64,000 nucleotides of DNA from Streptomyces sp. DH37 (lineage in GTDB: Bacteria; Actinomycetota; Actinomycetes; Streptomycetales; Streptomycetaceae): assembly GCF_029813835.1 (NCBI RefSeq), contig NZ_JARVKV010000001.1, positions 124,001 through 188,000 on the forward strand, read 5' to 3'. Each line of letters starts with the position of its first letter. Position 1 is the first letter of the stretch. Positions 45,121 to 54,324 of the stretch are shown here, piece after piece. The position numbers and the translations under genes are program-made. Under the pieces are notes generated by a model. The model was given only the letters and a program-made list of their open reading frames with translations. It was not told the origin of the DNA and did not search any database.

Positions 45121-46128
45121 ATGTCCCTCGAGGCGTTCGAGCGCTACCCCCTGCTGTTCGGCCCCAGCCCCGTCCATCCCCTGGACCGGCTCAGCGACCA
45201 CCTCGGCGGGGCCCGGATATGGGCCAAGCGGGAGGACTGCAACAGCGGGCTGGCCTTCGGCGGCAACAAGACCCGCAAACTGGAGTACCTGCTCCCCGAC
45301 GCGCTCGCCCGGGGCGCGGACACCCTGGTCAGCATCGGCGGAGTGCAGTCCAACCACACCCGGCAGGTGGCGGCGGCCGCCGCCAAGGCCGGCATGAAGG
45401 CCGTGCTGGTCCAGGAGAGCTGGGTGGACTGGCCCGACCCGGTCAACGACAAGGTCGGCAACATCCTGCTGTCGCGCATCATGGGCGCCGACGTACGCCT
45501 GGTCCGGGCCGGGTTCGGCATCGGCTTCAAGGACAGCTGGCACCAGGCGCTGGAAGACGTCCGGGCGGCCGGCGGCACGCCGTACGCGATCCCCGCCGGA
45601 GCCTCCGACCACCCCCTGGGCGGTCTCGGCTTCGCGGACTGGGCCTTCGAGGTGCAGCGGCAGGAGCGCGAACTGGGCGTCTTCTTCGACACGATCGTGG
45701 TGTGCAGCGTCACCGGCAGCACCCACGCGGGCATGATCGCCGGCTTCGCGGCCCAGGACCGCCCCCGCCGCGTCCTGGGCATCGACGCCTCCGCGAGGAT
45801 CGACGAGACCCGCGCCCAGGTGGAGAAGATCGCCCGCGGCACCGCCGACCTCATCGGCCTGGGGCGGGACCTGCGCGACGAGGAGATCACCGTCCTGGAG
45901 GGGTGGGCCGGCGACCTGTACGGCGTCCCCGTGCGGTCCACCGTGGACGCCATCCGCCTCACCGGCAGCCTGGAAGGCATGATCATCGACCCCGTGTACG
46001 AGGGCAAGTCGATGGCCGGGCTCATCGACCTCGTCCGCGGCGGTGACATCCCCAAGGACTCCAACGTCCTGTACGCCCACCTGGGCGGCCAGCCCGCCCT
46101 GAACGCCTACAGCGGCGTCTTCGGCTGA
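45121..46128 (+). CDS. acdS: 1-aminocyclopropane-1-carboxylate (ACC) deaminase
   Basis: A 335-residue PLP enzyme that opens and deaminates ACC, the plant ethylene precursor, to 2-oxobutyrate and ammonia. The PLP lysine is K50 (FGGNKTRK), with S77 in [10 protein letters not shown]. Residues Y293 and E294 (DPVYEGKSM) and L321 (AHLGGQ) match, with an offset of one, the Tyr294, Glu295 and Leu322 that I recall as separating true ACC deaminases from D-cysteine desulfhydrases. ATG at 45121 with GAAGGAG upstream. A hairpin follows. Suggests association with plants or roots. Confidence 0.95.
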   Translation: MSLEAFERYPLLFGPSPVHPLDRLSDHLGGARIWAKREDCNSGLAFGGNKTRKLEYLLPDALARGADTLVSIGGVQSNHTRQVAAAAAKAGMKAVLVQESWVDWPDPVNDKVGNILLSRIMGADVRLVRAGFGIGFKDSWHQALEDVRAAGGTPYAIPAGASDHPLGGLGFADWAFEVQRQERELGVFFDTIVVCSVTGSTHAGMIAGFAAQDRPRRVLGIDASARIDETRAQVEKIARGTADLIGLGRDLRDEEITVLEGWAGDLYGVPVRSTVDAIRLTGSLEGMIIDPVYEGKSMAGLIDLVRGGDIPKDSNVLYAHLGGQPALNAYSGVFG

Positions 46129-46135
46129 CCCGGCC

Positions 46136-46175
46136 CGTCCCGCGCCGGGCGCCCCGGAAGGACCGGCGCGGGACG
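46136..46175 (+). terminator. Terminator after acdS
   Basis: CGTCCCGCGCCGG (46136-46148) pairs perfectly with CCGGCGCGGGACG (46163-46175) across a 14-base loop, starting 8 bp after the acdS stop. Confidence 0.78.
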
Positions 46176-46384
46176 TCCGGGTGCGCCGCGGCACCGTCCA
46201 CCGAACCGGACGCGCCGGCTCCCGGCCCGCCTCCGCGCCCGAGGACCGCGATCCGCTCGGCGCCCGGACCCTGCGACCGGTGCGCGTGCCGGGACCCGGG
46301 GCGCACGGGCGGGAGCACCGCCCGCGGGGGGCGGGGCGTCCGGAACCCCGCCCGCAGCGGCATGCGGCGGCGCGGTCGGCGCGC

Positions 46385-47005
46385 CTACTCGAACCGGCCG
46401 GTGTCGCCCGCTCCCCGGCGTACGATCTCCGCCTCGCCGCCGGAGAAGTCGATCACCGTGGTCGGTTCGGTGCCGCAGTCGCCCGAGTCCACCACGGCGT
46501 CCACCACGTGGTCGAGCCGTTCCTTGATCTCCCAGCCCTGCGTCATCGGCTCCTCCTCGCCGGGCAGGAGCAGGGTGCTGGAGAGCAGCGGCTCCCCCAG
46601 CTCGGCGAGCAGGGCCTGGGCGACGACGTGGTCGGGGATCCGGACCCCGACCGTCTTCTTCTTCGGGTGCATCAGCTGACGCGGCACCTCCTTCGTCGCG
46701 GGGAGGATGAAGGTGTAGCTTCCGGGCGTCGACGCCTTGATCGCGCGGAACACGTCGTTGTCGACGCGCACGAACTGGCTCAGCTGCGCGAAGTTCTGGC
46801 ACACGAGGGTGAAGTGGTGGCGGTCGTCGAGGTTCCGGATCGACCGGATCCGGGCGATGCCGTCGCGGTTGCCCAGCTGGCACCCCAGCGCGAAGCAGGA
46901 GTCCGTCGGGTACGCGACGAGCGCGCCGGAGCGGATGCTGTCCACCACGCTGCCGATGGTGCGCTGCTGGGGGTTCTCGGGGTGAACGTCGAAGTACTTC
47001 GCCAT
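46385..47005 (-). CDS. YciO/Sua5/TsaC-family protein
   Basis: A 206-residue protein of the YrdC/Sua5 fold: IGSVVDSIRSGALVAYPTDS at the N-terminus, RIRSIRNLDDRHHFTLVCQN, GSYTFILPATKEVPRQLMHP, KKKTVGVRIPDHVVAQALL and LLSSTLLL. In true TsaC/Sua5 the region after the first strand reads KxR with an SxN triad for threonylcarbamoyl-AMP synthesis. Here the motif reads RHHF and there is no Sua5 C-terminal domain, so YciO-type assignment fits better. ATG at 47005. Single gene. Confidence 0.85.
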   Translation of the reverse strand: MAKYFDVHPENPQQRTIGSVVDSIRSGALVAYPTDSCFALGCQLGNRDGIARIRSIRNLDDRHHFTLVCQNFAQLSQFVRVDNDVFRAIKASTPGSYTFILPATKEVPRQLMHPKKKTVGVRIPDHVVAQALLAELGEPLLSSTLLLPGEEEPMTQGWEIKERLDHVVDAVVDSGDCGTEPTTVIDFSGGEAEIVRRGAGDTGRFE

Positions 47006-47428
47006 CCGCCGACCCTACGCGATCGGGCATCCGAGGCCGGACGCCGGGACGGGGGCCGCCGGGGCCGTGACGCCCCGCCGCCCGGGAGCCGTACGACGCC
47101 CGGCCCTGTCCCGTCCCGCCCGGTCCCGCCCTGTGCCGTCCCGTCCCGCACGGCGTCGGGTGATCGTCGCGGCGGGTGACGTTCCGAAGGGGCGGGCGGT
47201 GCGCGCGAGACCTCCGCGGTCTCCCCGGAGTGGGAGCCGCCGGCACGTACCGCTGTCCGCGCGGAGCGTGCCGGACCGGCTGCCGGTGGGCGTACCACCG
47301 GCACGACCCGGCCGGAACCGGCCCCCGGTCAGGTGGGCCGATAAACGGATTGGCGTCCGCCTCCGGTGGGCAGTGAGCCTGCAGTGTGTCATGAGCACGC
47401 CTGCCTTTCCCCCACAAGGAGGACGACC
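47006..47428. other. Gene-free region upstream of snapalysin
   Basis: About 420 bp. It contains a low-complexity GTCCCG/CCCGG stretch near 47105-47155 and, closer to the protease, an AT-richer segment (GATAAACGGATTGG, 47340-47353) likely to be the promoter. No LysR gene of the usual SnpR type is present on either side. Confidence 0.5.
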
Positions 47429-47998
47429 ATGCACTCCCGCACACTCGTGCGCGGCCTCACCGCCGCCCTGGCGGTGGCCTTCGCCCTGACCGGCGGCCAG
47501 GCCTCCGCCGCTCCCGCCGCCCCGACCGCCGAGGAGCGCGCCCTCGCGCCGCGGATCATCACCTACGACGCGAGCGCGTCCGCGGAGTTCAGGGCCGCGG
47601 TCGACCGGGGCGCGGCGATCTGGAACGAGAGCGTCGACAGTGTCGAGCTGCGGCCGGTCGCGGCCGGGCAGCGTGCCAACATACGGATCCTCGCCGACAA
47701 CGGCTGGCCTCGTGCCTACACCACCGCGCTGGGCAGCGGAACCGTCTACATGGGCCGGCAGGCCGTCGCCCAGGGCTACGACACCATCCGGATCTCCTCC
47801 CACGAACTCGGCCACATCCTGGGCCTGCCGGACCGCAAGCCCGGCCCCTGCTCGAGCCTGATGTCGGGTTCCAGCGCCGGGACCGCGTGCACGAACCCCC
47901 GTCCCAACGCGGCGGAGAAGGCGGAGGTCGAGGAGAACTTCGGCGGAACGTTCGCCTGGCCGGCGGGAACGCCGCGCAACGCGGTGATCACGGACTGA
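47429..47998 (+). CDS. Snapalysin-type secreted zinc metalloprotease (M7)
   Basis: A 189-residue pre-proprotein. A signal peptide (about residues 1-27, LTAALAVAFALTGGQASAAP) precedes a short pro-region and the compact catalytic domain. The zinc motif is HELGHILGLPD at residues 125-135, the HExxHxxGxxD pattern with a third-ligand Asp that defines snapalysins, followed by SLMSGSSAG and two Cys likely forming a disulfide. It is a small extracellular milk-protein-type protease of Streptomyces. ATG at 47429 with a perfect AAGGAGG. A terminator follows. Confidence 0.94.
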   Translation: MHSRTLVRGLTAALAVAFALTGGQASAAPAAPTAEERALAPRIITYDASASAEFRAAVDRGAAIWNESVDSVELRPVAAGQRANIRILADNGWPRAYTTALGSGTVYMGRQAVAQGYDTIRISSHELGHILGLPDRKPGPCSSLMSGSSAGTACTNPRPNAAEKAEVEENFGGTFAWPAGTPRNAVITD

Positions 47999-48010
47999 CG
48001 CGGAGAGCAC

Positions 48011-48049
48011 GGAGGGCGCCCGTGCCCGCGCACGGCGCGGGCGCCCTCC
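48011..48049 (+). terminator. Terminator after snapalysin
   Basis: GGAGGGCGCCC (48011-48021) pairs perfectly with GGGCGCCCTCC (48039-48049); an inner CGTGC/GCACG helix can also form. It begins 12 bp after the protease stop. Confidence 0.8.
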
Positions 48050-48232
48050 GGATCCGGCGGCGCGGAGGCCGCCAGCCGCTCCGGCCTGTCCGTCCTCCAG
48101 TCGTCCCCCTCCCACCACCCCACCGCTCCCGGATCCCCGACGGCGCGATCCGGCCACCCCGCGCCCCCGAGTCCGGGGCCGGGATGCCGGACCTCGTACG
48201 GTCCGCTCAGGGAGGAGGGAGTCAGGGGGCGG

Positions 48233-49104
48233 ATGCGGATCCTGCCGCTGGACGCGGCCCCCGGTGACCTGCTCGACCGCGAGCCGGAGCGTCTGCCCGG
48301 GCACGGGCCGGCCGTCACGCCGAACCTCCGGCGGGTGAACGACCCGGCGCGGGCGTCCCGCTGCGCGCCGGCTTCCTGACGGCGGCGACCGGCCCGGCGC
48401 CGACCCACCGGCTGAGGGTGATCGGACGGGCCGGGCACCGACCACGTGGACCTGACCGCCGCCGCCCGCCACGGTGTGGCGGTCACCTGCGCCCCCGATT
48501 CCAACGCGAACGCGGTCGCGGAGTCCGCCCTGGCCCAGTTGCTCGCCCCGACCCGGAACCCGGCGGCACACAACGGGCCACACGCGACGGCCGCGGGAAC
48601 ACCCCGACCGTTCCCGCGGCCGAGCTGTCGGAACCGACCCCGGGCATGGCCGTCCAGGGCTCCTCCCACCGCCCGCCGCCGGCGGAGGGGGCGGTGCGCC
48701 GGATCGCGTCCCTCGAGGACCCTCTGGCCACCGGTGACGTGGTGTCGGTGCACCTCCCGCTCACCGAACGGACCCGCGGGATGATCGGCCGGGCGGAACC
48801 GGCGCTGATGCGGCCCGGAGCGATCCTGCTGAACACCGCCCGGGGCGGGATCGTCGACGAGCAAGCCCTGACCGACGCGCTGCGCGACCCGGCCCGCCCT
48901 CCGGCAGCCGCCGCCGTCGACCCCTTCGCCCACGAGCACGCCGCCTTCGCCTCCCCGCTCCCCGGTCTGCCGGGCGCCCTGCTCACCCCGCACCTCGCCG
49001 GAACGACCCGGTGCGCCATGGCCGGGGCGGCCCTGCGCCGCGCCGACCACATCGCGGCACTTCTCGCCGACCGCCCGGACGGCGTCCCCGCAGCGACGCG
49101 GTGA
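48233..49104 (+). pseudogene. Decayed D-isomer-specific 2-hydroxyacid dehydrogenase
   Basis: Fragments of one protein family lie in order in two frames. An ATG at 48233 begins MRILPLDAAPGDLLDREPER, stopped at 48377; GFLTAAT...RLRVIGRAG continues in another frame. TDHVDLTAAARHGVAVTCAP and SNANAVAESALAQLLAPTRN are back in the first frame. From 48670 the other frame gives RRIASLEDPLATGDVVSVHL, LPLTERTRGMIGRAE and ILLNTARGGIVDEQALTDAL to a stop at 49104. The NAD-binding GxGxxG segment is missing. At least three frameshifts plus an internal deletion mean no functional dehydrogenase. Confidence 0.82.
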
Positions 49105-49774
49105 GGCCCGCGCGGCAGGGGCCCGGCAGCCGCAGGCCGCAGCGGCGACCGAGGAACCGCGGCGGGGGAAGGCCGGGAGCCGCCTGGTCCGCCACGCCGC
49201 TCGGAGCGCGACGGACCGGTACCCCGGCGCCTCGTCGGCGCTCTCCGCCGCGGGCGCGTCCCGGAGACCGTCCGGGGGTGGCGGACCAGGCCACCGGCCC
49301 GGGGGCGCGGCACGTCCGCTTCGGGGAGCCGCGGGCGATGGTCGTGCTCCGGGCCGGCCGCGCGGATCCGGCGGACGATGCCGACCGGCTCCTCCCGCGT
49401 GGCGTCCGCGCCCCGGGGCGGTCCGGCCGCCTCCCCGGTGAACCCCTCCAGGCCCCGCTCGCCCGGCATCCGGCGGAGTCGAGGGCTGTGCAGGCGTGGC
49501 CGATCCGGTCACCGGACCGGCGATCCGGCCGGTCGCGCGGCACGGTCCCTCCCGGCCGCCGCGGAGCCACGGGCGGGGGCGGCGACTCCGGTCTCAGGTC
49601 CACGGTCCGGATCGTGTCCGACGGCACCGACATACCGGAGCTGAACCCTCCGTTTGCCTGCCGGCACCCGCCCGCGGAACACCGCGACCGGCGTTGTCAG
49701 TGATCGCAACTATGTTCAGCCGTGTCCCGCCGTCGTGGCGCGGAAACCCCCCTTGATGCATGGGAGATGGTGCG
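49105..49774. other. Region without a supportable gene, possibly decayed
   Basis: About 670 bp. One plus-strand frame reads HVRFGEPRAMVVLRAGRADP and continues open, without a start or ribosome site, and may be a relic. A short AT-richer stretch near 49690-49760 should contain the promoter of the SWIM-led operon. Confidence 0.45.
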
Positions 49775-50278
49775 TTGTCAGCCTGGGAGAAGTCGAGCAC
49801 GGCACGGGTGGTACCACCCGCACGACCGCGCAAGCTCGCCAAGGTCCCGTTCGTCGAGCTGGCCGACGGACGCCTGCAGGGCGTGGTGTCCAGCGGCTCG
49901 GACATCGAGCGGGTCTACGTCTCGTCGGTCGCGGCCGGCACCTACGCGTTCGCCTGCAGCACCAACAACAACCGGCCCTGCGGCGGCGCGCGGGGCTCGT
50001 TCTGCAACCACATCCGGGCCCTGGTCGGCGAGGCGGTGCTGCAGTACGGCGCCGAGCGCGTCGCCCGTTACCTGAGGGTCGAGACCGCGGACGGGGAACC
50101 GGACGCGCAGACCGTCGCCGCCGCCATGAGCGGAACACGGCCACCGCAGGACGACACCAAGGCCGCCGCCCCCGTCTTCAGCCGGTTCCTCCGCCACCTG
50201 GCCTACCTGGAACTCGCCCCGACCACCGCACCGCTGCCGGAGATGCAGTGGTTCCCGCCGACCAGGGCGGTGGCGTGA
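49775..50278 (+). CDS. SWIM-like zinc-binding protein, first gene of the MoxR/VWA/DUF5682 operon
   Basis: A 167-residue protein. Its core, GTYAFACSTNNNRPCGG then ARGSFCNHIRALV, arranges cysteines and a histidine as C-x7-C-x6-C-x-H, the SWIM-type zinc-finger idea (CxnCxH) with one extra Cys. The N-terminus (SAWEKSSTARVVPPARPRKL) is basic and the C-terminus ends VPEMQWF-like (LPEMQWFPPTRAVA). SWIM domains bind DNA or protein. TTG at 49775, eight bases after GGGAG, fits the expected SAWEK start; ATG 49760 is an alternative. The stop shares a base with the next ATG (TGATG). Confidence 0.8.
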   Translation: MSAWEKSSTARVVPPARPRKLAKVPFVELADGRLQGVVSSGSDIERVYVSSVAAGTYAFACSTNNNRPCGGARGSFCNHIRALVGEAVLQYGAERVARYLRVETADGEPDAQTVAAAMSGTRPPQDDTKAAAPVFSRFLRHLAYLELAPTTAPLPEMQWFPPTRAVA

Positions 50279-51666
50279 TGCGCGCCGACCTGCTCACCGA
50301 ACCCGTCGAGGGACTCGACGAAGCCATGGCGGCCGTCGACGCCTTCGACCGGGCCCTCGTCGCCGGCCTGCTCCGTCCCCGGCCCGACCAGGCCGCCGGT
50401 CTGACGGAGCTCGCCCACGCCGTCGCGGCGACGCCCCTGGCCGCCAGGGTCGCCGAGGCGGCCGGGAAGGCGGCGGCCGGAGCCGCGGGCGAGGATCACT
50501 TCGCGGCCCTCGCCGCCGCCCGCACCGCGCTGCTCGGCTCCGTCCACGACGCACTGACGAACCGGCTCCGGGAGGCGATCGGCCGTCCCCGCGCCGAGGA
50601 GACCGCTCCCGCGCCCGGCGGGCGGCAGGCGGTGAACCTGCTCGCCGCCGCGCGCTCCTGGCTGTCCGACCTGGCCCGCGCCGGGTGGCGGGGCATCGAC
50701 CACGACGTGGTCTCCGCGTCCGCGCAGGTCGTCTCCGCGATGCTTCCGGACCCGGCCCTGCGCCGCCTGGCGGTGCTCCTCGACGGATTCGCCGCCGAAC
50801 TCGCCGCCTCCTGCCCCGGCGCGACCCTGGAACGGGTTCCGGTACGCCGCTGGGGCGACCTGTGGTCGCGCGCGATGCTGCTGACCCTGCCCGGCGCGGC
50901 CGACGTGCCCGCGACCGGCACGGCCACCGGCCGCCTCCTGCCCCTCGGCGTCGACGTGCACGAACACGCGACCGCCGTACAGGCCCAGGTCCACGCGGTG
51001 TTCGAACCCGCGGACGGCGCCGCGCCCCGTCTGGTGCGTGCGAGCGTGTCGGCGCCCAAGCCCGACACGGTCGTCGGAGCCGGTCTGTGGCAGCTGCTCC
51101 GCCCGCACATGTCGCTCCTGGCAGCCGTCGGCGAAGGCCGCTCCATGGACCTCGTCGACATGCCGGTCACCGCCGAGGGCGACGTGTTGTGGGACGACGA
51201 GCACGCCCGGCCGGGTGAGCCCGCCGACGCCTTCGCCACCGCCCGCGTCGCCCTGCCCACCGCGGCCGACGCGACGACGGCGCCACTGGACCGGCATCCG
51301 GCGCGGATCGCCGTACCCGTCTTCCTGGAGGGCTACACCGTCCGGAAGGACGACGGCGCACTGGCGTTCACCCTCGCGGGCCACCCCCTCGCCGTCGACA
51401 CCGACCGCGTCCCGGCCGCCGGCCCCCTCACCCCCGAGGCCGTCGCGGCGTCCGGCGCGTGCATCGGGCTGCTCCGCTGGGACGCCGGAGCGTTCGGCGT
51501 CCAGCCCCTGGCCGTCGAGACGACCGTGCGGCGGAAGGCCGTCGCGGTCCACGCCGGGGGGTGGGCCGGAGGCACGACCGACAAGACCGGCGTCAGGGCG
51601 GAGAAGGCCGCCACCGCCGCGGTGACCGTGCTGCGGGAGCGTGCCGGGAGGCTGCTGCGGAAATGA
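50278..51666 (+). CDS. Uncharacterised 462-aa protein of the MoxR/VWA/DUF5682 operon
   Basis: I do not recognise this family. The N-terminal 150 residues are helical and Ala/Leu-rich (FAALAAARTALLGSVHDALT, RSWLSDLARAGWRGIDHDVV). The middle and C-terminal parts look beta-rich (RLLPLGVDVHEHATAVQAQV, RLVRASVSAPKPDTVVGAGL, RIAVPVFLEGYTVRKDDGAL). There is no signal peptide, membrane helix, zinc motif or nucleotide-binding motif. ATG at 50278 overlaps the SWIM gene stop and its end overlaps the VWA gene (ATGA), so its product is made together with both, pointing to a stoichiometric complex partner. Confidence 0.85.
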   Translation: MRADLLTEPVEGLDEAMAAVDAFDRALVAGLLRPRPDQAAGLTELAHAVAATPLAARVAEAAGKAAAGAAGEDHFAALAAARTALLGSVHDALTNRLREAIGRPRAEETAPAPGGRQAVNLLAAARSWLSDLARAGWRGIDHDVVSASAQVVSAMLPDPALRRLAVLLDGFAAELAASCPGATLERVPVRRWGDLWSRAMLLTLPGAADVPATGTATGRLLPLGVDVHEHATAVQAQVHAVFEPADGAAPRLVRASVSAPKPDTVVGAGLWQLLRPHMSLLAAVGEGRSMDLVDMPVTAEGDVLWDDEHARPGEPADAFATARVALPTAADATTAPLDRHPARIAVPVFLEGYTVRKDDGALAFTLAGHPLAVDTDRVPAAGPLTPEAVAASGACIGLLRWDAGAFGVQPLAVETTVRRKAVAVHAGGWAGGTTDKTGVRAEKAATAAVTVLRERAGRLLRK

Positions 51667-53189
51667 CCGAGCACACGACCGGACAGACGGCCGGGACCGA
51701 AGGACGACCGGCCGGGTACGCGCCCCCGCGGGATCCCGGAGCGGACCCCCACGGCAACCGCCGCCAGGTCCTGTACTGGCGGCTCCTCGCCCGCCTCCTC
51801 GACCACGAGGAGCAGCCCGCGCTGGAATCGGCGAGTCTCGCCGTCGTCGAGGACATCGGTCTGCCCTCCGCGCTGCTGGACCCGCAGGCCTCCGTCGACT
51901 CGATCGTCCAGCGCCACCCGGAACTGGCCGCCGAGTTCGACGGCCTGATGGTGCCCGACACCGACACCAACACCGACCCCGACCCCGACACCGGCCCCGA
52001 CACCGACGACGGCGCACGCGACCGGGCCGCCGAGGTACGGCGCGCGGCGCTGGCGTCGAAGGTGCTGCTCAACGTCTTCGCCTCCGGTTCCGGCACGGTC
52101 ACGGCCGGGCAGTTGGCGCGCTGGCAGTCCGACGCGGGCTGGCTGGAGCGCGCACTCGGCTGCGGGCCCGGCGAGCTGCGCGGCGGCCGCCCCGGCGCAG
52201 GGGCCGGGGGAGGAGCCGGGAGGGGGGCCGCGGGACCGGACGCCGGCCCGACCGGCACCGGCGGCCGCGGCACGACCCCCGACCTCGGCCGGCTGATCCC
52301 GGCGATCGGACCGGAGCTCGGCGCCATCGAGGCCGACCTCGTCAGGCGGATGCACCTGCGCGAGGTGCTGGCCGACCCGGAGCTCGCCGCGCGGCTGACC
52401 CCGAGCATGTCCCTGATCGAACAACTGCTGCGGGACAAGAACAACCTCTCCGGCGTGGCCCTGGCCAACGCCAAGTCCCTGATCCGCCGCTTCGTCGACG
52501 AGGTCGCCGAGGTGCTGCGCACCCAGGTGGAGAAGGCCACGGTCGGCGCCCTGGACCGTTCCGTCCCGCCCAAACGGGTGTTCCGCAACCTCGACCTCGA
52601 CCGCACGATCTGGAAGAACCTCACCAACTGGAGTCCGGAGGAGGAGCGGTTGTACGTCGACCGCCTCTACTACCGGCACACCGCCCGCAGGACGACGCCC
52701 CAGCGGCTGATCGTCGTCGTGGACCAGTCGGGCTCCATGGTCGACTCGATGGTCAACTGCACCATCCTCGCGTCGATCTTCTCCGGACTGCCGAAGGTGG
52801 ACGTCCACCTGATCGCGTACGACACGCAGGCGCTCGATCTCACGCCGTGGGTGCACGACCCCTTCGAGACCCTGCTGCGCACCAACCTCGGAGGCGGCAC
52901 CGACGGCACGGTCGCCATGGCGCTGGCGCAGCCGAAGATCGCCGAGCCCCGCAACACCGTCGTGGTGTGGATCTCCGACTTCTACGAATGGCGCCACCAG
53001 GAGCTGTTCGAGTCCATGGCCGCCGTCCACCGCTCGGGGGCCAGGTTCATCCCGGTCGGCTCGGTGACCAGCTCCGGCCGCGGCAGCGTCAACCCGTGGT
53101 TCCGGGAGCGCTTCAAGGACCTCGGCGCACCCGTCGTCTCCGGCCACATCCGCAAGCTCGTCCACGAACTCAAGACGTTCCTCGCCTAG
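51663..53189 (+). CDS. VWA-domain protein (partner of a MoxR ATPase)
   Basis: A 508-residue cytoplasmic protein. The C-terminal 200 residues are a von Willebrand A domain with an intact MIDAS: D354-x-S356-x-S358 in VVDQSGSMVDS, the Thr in NLGGGTDGT and the Asp in VVVWISDFYEW. The N-terminal part is helical (RQVLYWRLLARLLDHEEQPA), followed by an Asp/Thr-rich linker (PDTDTNTDPDPDTGPDTDDG) and a Gly-rich one. In MoxR/VWA pairs (RavA-ViaA, NorQ-NorD, CbbQ-CbbO, Mg-chelatase) the VWA protein bridges ATPase and target. Overlaps its neighbour upstream by ATGA. Confidence 0.92.
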   Translation: MTEHTTGQTAGTEGRPAGYAPPRDPGADPHGNRRQVLYWRLLARLLDHEEQPALESASLAVVEDIGLPSALLDPQASVDSIVQRHPELAAEFDGLMVPDTDTNTDPDPDTGPDTDDGARDRAAEVRRAALASKVLLNVFASGSGTVTAGQLARWQSDAGWLERALGCGPGELRGGRPGAGAGGGAGRGAAGPDAGPTGTGGRGTTPDLGRLIPAIGPELGAIEADLVRRMHLREVLADPELAARLTPSMSLIEQLLRDKNNLSGVALANAKSLIRRFVDEVAEVLRTQVEKATVGALDRSVPPKRVFRNLDLDRTIWKNLTNWSPEEERLYVDRLYYRHTARRTTPQRLIVVVDQSGSMVDSMVNCTILASIFSGLPKVDVHLIAYDTQALDLTPWVHDPFETLLRTNLGGGTDGTVAMALAQPKIAEPRNTVVVWISDFYEWRHQELFESMAAVHRSGARFIPVGSVTSSGRGSVNPWFRERFKDLGAPVVSGHIRKLVHELKTFLA

Positions 53190-53211
53190 AATCGCCCAGA
53201 AAGGCCCTGAC

Positions 53212-54324
53212 ATGTCCGACCTGCTGCGCGCCCCCGCCGAGATCAAGTACGCCGAGGAACTGGACTGGCTGGAGTCCGTCGACGACAACCCCAAGCCGTT
53301 CTCCTGGCGCCTGTCCCCGAAGATGGTCCGCCTGTTCATCCTGGGCTCCGAGCGTTCCGACGGGCTGGAGCGGGAGATCCCGCAGAAGTGGTTCGGCGAC
53401 CGCAGTTTCGTCGAGCGGGCCATCGTCACCCTCGCCTCCGACCGCGGCCTGCTGCTCATCGGCGACCCCGGCACCGGCAAGAGCTGGCTGGCCGAGCTGC
53501 TGTCCGCCGCGATCTGCCGCAACTCCACGCTGGTCGTCCAGGGCACGGCCGGCACCACGGAGGACCACATCAAGTACTCCTGGAACGTGTCCATGGTGAT
53601 CGCCAAGGGCCAGTCGCGGGAGTCGATGATCCCCTCACCGATCATGACCGCGATGGAGACCGGCGCGATCGGCCGCTTCGAGGAACTCACCCGTTCCACC
53701 AGCGACGTCCAGGACGCCCTCATCTCGATCCTGTCCGAGAAGTACATCTCGGTCCCCGAGCTGGACAGCGACGGCATCGTCTTCGCCAAGCCCGGCTTCT
53801 CCGTCATCGCCACCGCCAACAGCCGCGACCGGGGCGTCAACGACCTGTCCTCGGCGCTCAAGCGCCGCTTCAACTTCGTCCGCATCCCGGTGGTGACGAA
53901 CAGGAGGAGCGAGGCGGAGATCGTCCGCTTCCGCACCGAGGAGCTGCTGCGCCGCCACCGGATCGAGCTGGACGTGCCGCCGACGCTGCTGGACGTGCTG
54001 CTGCGGAGCTTCGCCGACCTGCGCGCCTCGGCGGCCGCGGCCGGCAGCGACGACGAGAGGCTGGAGTCCGCACTGTCCACCGCCGAGCAGATCGGCGTGC
54101 TCGAGGACGCGATCCTGCACGGCAACTTCTTCGGCGAGCGCGCCCTGACCGCCCGCACCCTGGCCTCCTCGCTCGTCGGGTCACTGGCCCGGCGCGAGCC
54201 CGAGGACCTGGCCATCCTCAACAAGTACCTGCACGGCGTCGTCGAACCGCGCAGCAAGGAAGAGGGCGGATCCTGGCCGGAGTTCCTGGAGGGCGGCCGC
54301 GACGCGATCGCCACCCTGTCGTGA
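53212..54324 (+). CDS. MoxR-family AAA+ ATPase
   Basis: A 370-residue AAA+ ATPase. Walker A is GDPGTGKS at residues 84-91; the Walker B/Sensor region is TAMETGAIGRFEELTRSTSD, sensor 1 is VIATANSRDRGVNDLSSALK and the arginine finger region is RRFNFVRIP. These are MoxR-type features. A lid domain follows (DVLLRSFADLRASAAAAGSD). Such ATPases form hexamers that remodel a target, often to insert a metal or activate an enzyme, through a VWA adaptor. ATG at 53212 with AAAGG upstream, 22 bp after the VWA stop; end overlaps the DUF5682 gene by GTGA. Confidence 0.93.
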   Translation: MSDLLRAPAEIKYAEELDWLESVDDNPKPFSWRLSPKMVRLFILGSERSDGLEREIPQKWFGDRSFVERAIVTLASDRGLLLIGDPGTGKSWLAELLSAAICRNSTLVVQGTAGTTEDHIKYSWNVSMVIAKGQSRESMIPSPIMTAMETGAIGRFEELTRSTSDVQDALISILSEKYISVPELDSDGIVFAKPGFSVIATANSRDRGVNDLSSALKRRFNFVRIPVVTNRRSEAEIVRFRTEELLRRHRIELDVPPTLLDVLLRSFADLRASAAAAGSDDERLESALSTAEQIGVLEDAILHGNFFGERALTARTLASSLVGSLARREPEDLAILNKYLHGVVEPRSKEEGGSWPEFLEGGRDAIATLS

